The notes under the pieces are model-generated. The model had not been told where the DNA came from. It did no database searches and saw only the letters and a list, made by a program, of their open reading frames with translations. Shown in pieces: positions 1 through 7,974 of a stretch of 64,000 nucleotides of DNA. A program made the position numbers and the translations under genes. The stretch lies in contig NC_053141.1 of assembly GCF_016808335.1 (NCBI RefSeq), positions 28,821,249-28,885,248 of the forward strand, read 5' to 3'. This DNA is from Panicum virgatum. Taxonomy: Eukaryota; Streptophyta; Magnoliopsida; Poales; Poaceae. The first letter of the stretch is position 1. Each line of letters starts with the position of its first letter.

Positions 1-679
1 CATATATGTGCTTATCAGTATCCTGAAGGAAATGAACAACATACTGAGCCAAACACGTGCCATAGCTGTTGACGAACAACACAATCAATACCTATAACTG
101 ACAACTGTATGAGAATGACTAAAACTGCTACAACTCCAACTGCTAGCAGTAATTGACATTGTAAAATGATTAATGTAAACTTGCTTCATTAAGACCCACA
201 GATCAACTAAGGGCTATGTATTCACCCTAAGGTTCTCCATGGCAGCATTTTGCAGACATTAAATTGATGAAGCAAGTGAGCCAATTAATACTTTACATCA
301 GAATTTTATCGGTTAAGTTTATTCATGATATTCCTCATTTCATAGATTGGCAGTTGACACTACGATTTGACCTGTTATCCCAAGAAAATGAAAGATATCA
401 CAACCCTCCAGCGGCCAGAATGTTCTTAACTTCTTATCCCAACCAGGAAGGTACTGGCCATCAAGGGGTTAGGTGTAATAAGTGCAGAAAGGCTTCGCCT
501 ACCAACCGATTTCAAAGCTTGATCTTAACTGATTAACTCTAATAATGCAATCTTCGAATTCCAGCTTGCAACCTGAAGCTAAATGACAAAACATGGTCCC
601 AAAACTCAGAAAACTAATCCTCAGGTTACAACTCAACTAAAATTTGATAGGATGCACAGAAAGCTTAAAAACTACCAAC
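1..679. other. probable GAUT intron or flank, no exon recognised
   Basis: No exon with splice sites and family similarity could be found here on either strand. Because the last exon of the GAUT-like gene ends at a splice donor at 679, this stretch is most simply intron sequence of that gene, with the next exon beyond the left edge. The short plus-strand open frames here have no recognisable motif and are treated as chance. Confidence 0.4.
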
Positions 680-1580
680 CTCTGAAGATGATTGCTGCTG
701 TGATCCGGTGGTTTTCTCCTGCTCTTCTGAGTCGGTACTCACCAAGCCACCATCCTGTGCCTCCCGCCTCGTCACTTGCTCCAGCACTTCGATGCCATCA
801 GCAGCCGCCGTGACTTCAGAGAGCACGCGGCTCTTGTGCTCCCCTGCCTTTCTCGATGGCGATTCTACAGACAGTTTGTGTGCAACGATCTCAGAAGTCA
901 GAACACAAAAAGTCAACAACAACAACAACAACAACAACGCAAATCTCTACGAAAGACTCTCTCTGAATCCGGGAACCTACAAACACAAGATGCAATGAAA
1001 CAATCGGAAAAGTTACCCGCACCTTGCCCCTCAGATTCAGTCGATTCTTTCGACAACCCGCCCAGTTCATCCGAGAAGACGATGCCGACAGGTTCTTTCA
1101 AAGAGAACACAGTTTCCTGCATCCAAAGCAGAGGAAAATCTATAATAACTTGTCACCCTGGTCAAGAAAAATACCCAAAACAGGGAGTGAAAATTTACCA
1201 GAGGAAGCGCATTCAGCTTGTCTGCCTTGATGCCACGGCCCTAGCACACCATTCAACCAAAAAAGAAACCCGTCAAAACCCCAAACAAAATCCCTATAGA
1301 ATCCCAAATCCACCTACCAAAAAAAAAAACCCCCGAAAACCCCACTCACATGATTCGTGATTTCTCCGGGGAAATCCCGCATTTCTGGAAAGAAAAAAAA
1401 ACAAGGCAGCAAATCCGTAAGAGCGCCAATGCCAACAAAAGACGGCCTCAAATCTCGAAACAGATCACGCCGGGGGAGAGCGCGCTTACGGATGGGGTTG
1501 AGCGCCGCCGGGAGGCGGCTGGTGTAGAGCGCGAGGGGGGAGAGCATCGTGAGGGCGAGGATCCTCCTCGGCCTCACCAT
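680..1580 (-). CDS. GAUT-like galacturonosyltransferase, exons 1-4 (5' part)
   Basis: This is the N-terminal part of a type II membrane glycosyltransferase of the GAUT family (GT8), which acts in the Golgi on homogalacturonan pectin. Exon 1 is 1490-1580, starting with ATG at 1578-1580 and encoding a basic stretch and a short membrane anchor (MLSPLALYTSRL). Exon 2 is only 35 nt (1350-1384) between a pyrimidine-rich ag acceptor and a gtgagt donor. Exon 3 is 1023-1116 and carries ETVFSLKEPVGIVFSDE. Exon 4 is 680-864 and carries HKSRVLSEVTAAADG. The four exons join in phase with no stop (405 nt, 135 codons). The KEPVGIVFSDE and RVLSEVT blocks match what I know of the stem region of GAUT4-like proteins. 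The catalytic domain would lie left of the window. A hAT element abuts the ATG, so native expression is doubtful. The gene model is well supported; the family name is moderately sure. Confidence 0.68.
914..939. repeat. CAA trinucleotide microsatellite
   Basis: About eight CAA units lie inside the predicted intron between exons 3 and 4 of the GAUT-like gene. On the gene strand they read as GTT. They produce poly-Gln, poly-Asn and poly-Cys runs in spurious open frames. Confidence 0.85.
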
Positions 1581-1588
1581 ATTCGAGT
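1581..1588. repeat. hAT target-site duplication, left copy
   Basis: attcgagt lies immediately upstream (on the minus strand) of the GAUT-like start codon at 1578-1580. Its partner is cttcgagt at 12757-12764. Confidence 0.65.
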
Positions 1589-1975
1589 TATGGCGGGGCG
1601 TTCGGATTACTCGAAAATTTCGGATCGAGTTTTAAAATTTTCGGATTTTAAAAATTGCAACCCGAAATTTACTGAAAATAATCGACCCGAAATACCCAAT
1701 TGCCAGCAGTACTGCGTTTGCCGGTCGACGGTGCCGCGACCGGTGGAGTTGACGGCGAGGGTCCAGCCTTGCGGGGATGCGTAGAGGCGGCGGCGGCGGC
1801 GCTGGTGCGCGTCTGTAGCGATTGCCCAGCTAGATTCAGTCCTCTTGGGGTAGAAGAAGAGCCTGCACGGGGAGGGTGGGAAGAGGAGGCATGGCGGCTG
1901 CTGCTGGGGCGCGGCCGCGGGCGGCGTCCTCCGCCGTAGACCCAAGCAGTACCGTCAACCGCGGTGGCCGGTGGG

Positions 1976-2512
1976 TGTTGACATCAAAATTGGCATTACA
2001 CAGTACCGACCGGTCCGATCGGTGAGACGTTGTAGTCAGTCTGTCAGCAGCCGATCGGTCTGACCGATAGGGTCGATCTGTCTGATCGGTTTCTAAGCAG
2101 AGTCCGAGTACAATTAAGAATTTTCATATATTTAGATTTTGTAATAGAATTTTTTGCGGGATAAATCTACACACCCTATAAATATAAATATAAATGGTCA
2201 CGGTCGATTGAGACATCCAATCGATCAAATACAAAAAAATTTATCTTTTTACTTTTTTTGCCCTAACTTTTCCAATCTACTATTTGTTGTTCCTCCTTCG
2301 TCTCTACGTCGATTGAGGGCGTTCTAGGTGGCCTGCCGACCCAAGAGCAACTCTGTGTGCGCCTGCCCCGACGAGTCCTTCCCAGACGATGTTCGTTGGT
2401 TTCACCGCCGGCCTGCCCGGCGACAACCGGTCTGAGCATCGGTGCTGCATCGTGCCGTCGCTCGCTGCGCGTTCTAGCGCTTTGGTGTGTTGGTTCTAGT
2501 TCTGCACCAACA
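1976..2512 (+). repeat. 5' LTR of gag-only gypsy element
   Basis: This LTR starts TGTTGACATC and ends ACCAACA. It is co-linear with the 3' LTR at 5220-5802 but shorter, because the 3' copy holds extra ACCGGTCTGA-type motifs near its end. The U3 part has clustered CCGATCGGT/ACCGGTC motifs. Confidence 0.85.
2176..2190 (+). promoter_or_regulatory. LTR TATA box
   Basis: ctataaatataaata lies in the middle of the LTR and is conserved at the same place in the 3' LTR (about 5443-5456) and in the related LTR at 54925 (about 55138-55150). It is the likely pol II core promoter of the element. Confidence 0.6.
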
Positions 2513-2519
2513 TACTTTT

Positions 2520-2537
2520 TGGCAACTCTGCTGGGGA
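2520..2537 (+). promoter_or_regulatory. tRNA primer binding site
   Basis: tggcaactctgctgggga begins seven bases after the 5' LTR. A TGG start and this GC-rich pattern fit the 3' end of a plant tRNA, probably tRNA-Arg; the tRNA identity is inferred, not checked. Confidence 0.6.
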
Positions 2538-2560
2538 TCAGAAAGAATAAATCGGCTGCC

Positions 2561-5040
2561 ATGGTCGGTATTCCTAAACCTGGTGATATTGATGCTGCCA
2601 ATATTCAAAGGCCGACTGTTCGGCAACTTCCGGCCGAGCATCAGAAGGTTCTTGATGACATCCAAAAGAAGAACAGAGAAGAGAAAGAGAAGGAAATCGA
2701 GAGGCTGGAAGAGGAAGCCATGCAACAATACATCTCACACTTCTCCATCGACCGTCAAGGGAAGGTCACGACGGATGCCGTCTTCGATGCTTCACAGTTT
2801 GAGGTAAAATTTAATGAGAACGAACAGCCTATCTTAATTTCGAAATAGCTAATGCTATAAATAATATTGTGTCTTCTCATATGAATAATAAGTTGGAATT
2901 TATTGGTCAAAATATGCATGATATGTTTGATAATCGCTTTAGCCGAATTAAAATACATCTTGGTATAAAATCTGTCGGTAATGATACGTCAACATCTAGT
3001 ACTGGTAAGACAATGGGTAGTTCGGCTAGTGGCAAATTTCCAACTAATAATGCTATTGTGACTAATTCGGCTAATCAGCAAAGCCGAATTAATTATAATG
3101 CATCACCTAATGCCAATGTGCCATATGGGACAGTAAGTTCGTTGCGACATTCTACACCGCCGAACTTTGCTCAACCTAATAATACACCGATCACTAATTG
3201 CCTAATGCCGATAATGTTGGATCAGGTAGTATTAAGGAAGAGGTGATTAAGATATTTCGGCAAACTTTTGGGATAGAACCAAAAGCAAAATGCCGATTTT
3301 ATCAAAGACCATACCCTGAGAATTATAATTTTGTTGCATATCCTCAAGGGTTTAAAATTACTGAATTTGTTAAGCTCACTGGTGATGATAGTAGAATTAT
3401 ATTGGAGTAAATAGGTTAATTTATTATACAATTTGGTGAAGCTAGCACTAATGACATTTACAAATTGAGGTTATTTCCTTTATTTCTATCGGGTGCTGCA
3501 TTTACTTGGTTTATTTCATTGCCACCCAATTCAATTTTCACTTTTGCTGATTTAGAACAAAAATTTCATGATTATTTCTTTACTGGTGAAACTGAATTGA
3601 AATTGTCACATCTTACATCGGTTAAGCAAAAGATACATGAAGGTGTTTCTGAGTATATTAGAAGATTTAGAGATACTAGAATCCGATGCTATAGTTTGAT
3701 AATTTCTCATAGAGATTTAGCTGATCTAGCTTTTACTAGTTTACTTAATTTTCATAAAGCAAAGCTAGAGGGACAAGAATTTCTAGATGTTAGTCAAGTC
3801 TTACAAAAAGCTCTGGCTAATGAAAACCGAGCCAAAGAAGCTAGAGATTCTCAAAAGTCTAATGAGAAACCTAATCGTCCTGTTTATATGCTTGAGTGTG
3901 ATTCTAATTGTTCGGACGATGAAGGTAAAGATATTTATGCTGCTGAATTTGTTTGGCATTCTAATGATAAACCTTGTGTTTGTGGTTCTCTCAAGCCGAT
4001 TCACAAAAATCGGCAAGAAAAATTTACTTTTGATGTATCTAAATGTGAGAGAATATTTGATAAATTATATAAGAATGGATATATCAAGATGTCGCATGTC
4101 ATACCGCCACTTGAAGAACTAAAGCGGCGAGCTTATTGCAAATTTCATAATACTTTCTCTTATGCCATTAATGATTGTAATGTGCTTCGGAGACAAATTC
4201 AATCGGCCATTAATAAAGGTCGAATAATTGTTCCACAAATAAAGTTGGATCAGAATCCTTTTCCTGCACATACACACATGCTGGAATTGAATAATCACAA
4301 AGTGTTAATTCGGCCAAATCAAGCCGAATCGGCAAAAGAGAAAAATATAATTGTTGGTGAAGGGAGATCTGAGCTTTCAAAATCTCACCAGGAAACTCCA
4401 GCAAAAAAAGTCCCTGAAAATTCATTGAAGAATTCAACGCTCGGGGGGCAAGAAAAGAACAAAGGCGCCAGGTCTGCTCAGACCGGTCTGACCAGTCTGG
4501 AAACCGGTCTGATCGGTCACTGTGGGAATTCTGAAAAAATTTCCAGAAATAAAAAAGAAAAAGAAAGGCCGTGTTTTAAACAACTCTTGGCCAAATATGA
4601 GAAGAATGGAGTCGTCTAGAAGCTGAGGGGACGGCCAGATAAAGTTAAGGATACAAAGCCATCATCGAAGTCTCAAGAGCAATCGAGTTCGAGCCAAGGA
4701 AATTCATTTAATGAACCGATTGCTCCATGGTACTACTGGTATCCTTGTTATATGCCTTTGGATTATAGTAGGATGCACATGCAGTCGTATTATATTCATT
4801 ATCCTCCTATGTATCCAAGTTATGCTTCATAGAGGCCGATTAGAGATAATCTGGTCAAAAAGGACATTGATTGCAGCAAAGAGTGTAAGAAGGGCATAAA
4901 ATAAGATTCAAAATATTTACAGCCGAGGTGGTGTCCCTCAGGCTTGTCTCATACTCAAAAGAGAAGTTGCAACAGATGCGCAAGGAGTCCATGGAACAAC
5001 AAGTGGAGGTTGTACCAGCAAGGTTGGCGACCATGAAGTA
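2561..5040 (+). pseudogene. gag polyprotein of gag-only gypsy element, decayed
   Basis: The first frame starts at ATG 2561 and runs to 2848 with a charged helical stretch (KKNREEKEKEIERLEEEA). A frameshift leads to 2869-3246, then 3198-3410, where an in-frame TAA interrupts the conserved gag core. The core resumes at 3465-4619 with FLSGAAFTWFISLPPNSI and a long helical region typical of the Retrotrans_gag domain. Beyond the stop at 4617-4619, similar but interrupted sequence continues to about 5040, including a PRWCPSGLSHTQKR block. Several breaks make this copy non-functional. No zinc knuckle was found. Confidence 0.7.
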
Positions 5041-5203
5041 GGTATGAAGACCTAAGCAAGTTGTTTTGTCATCAGCTTGAAGAAGAAGCAAGATACGACC
5101 GATAAATTGTTATCGCCCTTAGCACAAAAAATGGCCGGTGTATTCATCGTCCTTAGCCAATTTTGGTCCAGAAGAGTGTTCTTTGGCACACAAGCTTTAC
5201 CAA

Positions 5204-5219
5204 AGAACAGGGGGGCATA
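5204..5219 (+). promoter_or_regulatory. polypurine tract
   Basis: gaacaggggggcata lies directly before the 3' LTR start at 5220. It is the expected plus-strand primer and fixes the LTR boundary. Confidence 0.7.
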
Positions 5220-5802
5220 TGTTGACGACTAAAATTGGCATTAGACAGTACCGACCGGTCTGACTGGTGCGCCCTAACGGTCTGACCGGTCAGACGCAGT
5301 AGTCGGTCTGGCAGCAGCCGACCGATCTGACCGGTTGGGTCGACCGGTCTGACCGGTCTCCAAGCAGAGTCCAAGTACAATTAAGGATTTTCATAGATTT
5401 AGATCTTGTAATATGATTTCTTGTGGGATAAGTCCACCCAACCTATAAATATAAAGGTTCATGGCCGATTGAGACATCCAATCGATTAAATACAAAAAAA
5501 ATTATCTTTTTATTTTTTTTCCCTAGCTTTTCCAATTTACTATTTGCTATTCCTCCTTCGTCACTACGTCGATTGAGGGCGTTCTAAGTGGCCTGCCGAC
5601 CCTAGAGCAACCTGCATGCGCTTGTCCTGTCGGGTCCTTCCCGAGCGACGTTCGTTGGTTTCACCGTCGGCCTGCCCGGCGACAACCGATCTGATCGGTA
5701 TACTCGACCGGTCTGATCGGTATGAGTATTAGCGCTGCATCGTGCCGTCGCTCGCTGTGCATTCTAGCGTTTTGGTGTGTTGGCCCTAGTTCTGCGCGAA
5801 TA
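5220..5802 (+). repeat. 3' LTR of gag-only gypsy element
   Basis: Starts TGTTGACGAC and ends GCGCGAATA, where the 5' LTR has ACCAACA, so the terminal CA has mutated to TA. It contains at least six ACCGGTC/GACCGGT palindromic motifs, a TATA box (about 5443-5456) and the same downstream block as the 5' LTR. The CACTA element begins four bases after it. Confidence 0.82.
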
Positions 5803-5829
5803 GTGGCACTACTACAAAAACGTTGATTT

Positions 5830-6045
5830 GTCCCTGTTGGGAAACCGCTGTTGTCCCGGTTTCCCAACCGGGAACGCCAGTCCGGGACAAAAGGGGGTGC
5901 CCTTTTGTCCCGGGTCTGGCAACCGGAACAAAAGAGGACCTTTTGCCCCGGTTGGTAACACCAACCGGGACAAAAGGTACAGCCAGCGCCCACGTGGCTG
6001 GCGCACCCTTTTGTCCCGGTTGGTGTTACCAACCAGGACAAAAAG
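5830..6045. repeat. CACTA subterminal repeats, left end
   Basis: Multiple direct and inverted copies of TTTTGTCCCGGTTGG / CCAACCGGGACAAAA lie within 240 bp of the left terminus. In this superfamily, subterminal repeats are the binding sites of the element's DNA-binding protein. They can also fold as hairpins. Confidence 0.8.
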
Positions 6046-6510
6046 TCTCTTTTTTTTCATGTTTTTCTTTTCTCAATTCTTTTTCTATTTCAATTATACT
6101 TTTGCATTTCAATTAAACTTATGTATTGGAATTCAGTGCGTATGGTCTCCACTAATATATACATATATATATAGTTACTTATATAATATTTGTCCTAGAT
6201 AGTTTTCATATATAAATTAATTCACTTATATATATATATGTATACACATATCTATACATGTGAATTCCTTTACATATGAAAATGTCTAGGACCAATATTA
6301 TATAAATATATATATATATACACATATATATTATTGGAGTGCTTATATATATAATACATACATACTCCATCATATTTGCATAGGTATATTCATTCTTAAT
6401 TACATAGTAGAATTCGCCTTTTGGAAATTTCATACATACATACATACTCATAAATAGAAATTTAATACATAGACACACATATATATTTACATAGTTATAT
6501 TCGTTCTTAA
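6046..6510. other. AT-rich non-coding part of the CACTA element
   Basis: A TATATA-rich stretch lies between the subterminal repeats and the last protease exon. The open frames here are low-complexity artefacts, and no domain or splice pattern was seen. Confidence 0.6.
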
Positions 6511-7175
6511 TTACATATATACGCGTATATTGTCATATTTGCTGTGATTGTCAATATTAGATATTCCATCATAGTAGAATTCGACTTTTGGATCGAGGAC
6601 TTGCTCAATAATAAATCCGGAGAATTGTTCTTGAATCACCATAATCTTTTCCTCCGGTATGAGTTTATCGCGCATCTCCCCGACCTATGGAAAAAGGGGA
6701 TAATTAATTTCGACTAATTAAAATACGAGTTCAAATATTAACAAGTTTTTTACTTACTTCCTCCTCCCAATCTGTCCAGCCCTTTGGAGGACCTACCAGA
6801 CCATGGATGTTCTCGCATACATAGTATGCGCACAATACAGTGCCTGGTTTCTGCCTCATACACTTTTAGAGAGAAGAAATTATCAGGTATTTACATGAAT
6901 ATATAATAAAACTAATGAATCGTGCAACGAATCATCCAAGTGCGTACCGGAAAATCTGTCTTGATCTTCAATTCCTTGTCAAATTTGCCTGGATGATTTT
7001 TAGCGAATTCTTTCCAAACCCTGTGCATGATTAGAACAATTATAGTCAAGTAACAAAGTGACTCAAATTATCGGTCACCGACGGAGTAGTGGTAGAATTA
7101 CTTTTTCATCATGTTAAGAAGATTTTCGTATTGTTCTGGAGGTCTCCTCAATGAGTCCATAACCACGAGTAGGCT
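6511..7175 (-). pseudogene. Ulp1-like cysteine protease C-terminal exons in CACTA element
   Basis: Four small exons join in phase on the minus strand: about 7102-7175 (LLVVMDSLRRPPEQYENLL), 6948-7020 (WKEFAKNHPGKFDKELKIK), 6758-6862 (CMRQKPGTVLCAYYVCENIH) and 6511-6684, ending at the stop 6511-6513. The donors are gtaatt, gtacgc and gtaagt. The spacing of Q, C and YYVCE resembles the C-terminal half of Ulp1/SUMO-protease-like (C48) domains carried by many plant CACTA elements. The N-terminal half with the catalytic His and Asp was not found, so this is either a partial domain or part of a longer spliced ORF with exons I cannot see. It lies downstream of the DUF4216 region on the same strand. 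Confidence 0.55.
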
Positions 7176-7359
7176 CTTCATGAAATAAATAAAATTAGTT
7201 GAGTAATCCATTATTGAATGAAAATTATAATTGAGTCTAGTAATTAAGTGAAAAATATATAAAATAATATATATAACACATAAAGTATAATTGTACAGTA
7301 CATATATAATAAAAGTATTCGAATTGCGATTATATTTTTATACAATAATATAAAATGAT

Positions 7360-7926
7360 TCAAGTACATGAAGGATTAGCGGTAACAGACTTTCTCTTCA
7401 CAAATGTCCCTTGATTATGATCACAGCACAAGTATGGAGCATCATCATTGGCTAGCAGGATGCATGGATCAGCATTTACTTCGAAAGGTGGAATGGCAAC
7501 AAAATTATTATATTCTTCTGAAAAGTCTATCTTGTCCTCCACTCCAACGATGTTTCTCTTTCCTGATAGAACTATGTGTCGCTTAGGCTCATCTTTTTGC
7601 TTGTTTATCCCCTTCTTTGGCTTGCTGGACATGTCCTTAATGTAGAAAACCTGAGCGACATCCTCGGCTAGGACAAATGGCTCGTCTCTATACCCAAGAT
7701 TGTTGAGATCAACTATTGTCATCCCATACTCATCTTTTGTTACCCCTCCTCCAGATAGCTTAACCCATTGGCAACGAAATAGAGGCACCTTGAAATTGGG
7801 ACCGTAATCCAGCTCCCATATCTCTTCAATGTAGCCGTAATATGTGTCTTTTTTTCCATTATTGTCCGTGTCATCCATACGAACACCGCTGTTTTGGTTG
7901 GTACTCTTTTTATCTTGGGCTATCAT
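7360..7926 (-). CDS. CACTA transposase C-terminal region (DUF4216)
   Basis: A 188-residue open frame holds a DUF4216-type block with YYGYIEEIWELDYG, FRCQWVKLSGGGVT and GYRDEPFVLAEDVAQVFYI. In plant CACTA elements this block normally follows the TNP2 domain in one polypeptide. Here the frame is continuous with the upstream transposase frame except for one TAG at 7975-7977, so the ATG at 7926 is probably not a true start. There are no internal stops. It encodes the C-terminal part of the element's own transposase protein. Confidence 0.75.
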   Translation of the reverse strand: MIAQDKKSTNQNSGVRMDDTDNNGKKDTYYGYIEEIWELDYGPNFKVPLFRCQWVKLSGGGVTKDEYGMTIVDLNNLGYRDEPFVLAEDVAQVFYIKDMSSKPKKGINKQKDEPKRHIVLSGKRNIVGVEDKIDFSEEYNNFVAIPPFEVNADPCILLANDDAPYLCCDHNQGTFVKRKSVTANPSCT

Positions 7927-7974
7927 ATAAAATGTGTTTCCATTTATCTCGTACCCTTGGTATGTTAAGATATT

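Larger units (their letters stand above)
1976..5802 (+). mobile_element. gag-only Ty3/gypsy LTR retrotransposon
   Basis: A 5' LTR (1976-2512), primer binding site, gag-like frames, polypurine tract and 3' LTR (5220-5802) are present in order. There is no room for or trace of protease, RT, RNase H or integrase: only about 600 bp separate the gag frame from the 3' LTR. This is the layout of a non-autonomous gag-carrying derivative that would need pol in trans. The 5-bp target duplication is gtggg (1971-1975). Its second copy is split by the CACTA element into gtgg (5803-5806) and g (12367). Confidence 0.85.

Noticed and set aside
776..1360. Plus-strand open frame of 194 codons opposite the GAUT-like exons
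   Set aside because: It is a shadow of the minus-strand exons and the CAA repeat, has no motif, and crosses the splice signals of the better-supported minus-strand gene.
6206..6478. Minus-strand frame rich in Ile and Tyr
   Set aside because: It is a translation of TATATA-rich low-complexity DNA inside the CACTA element.
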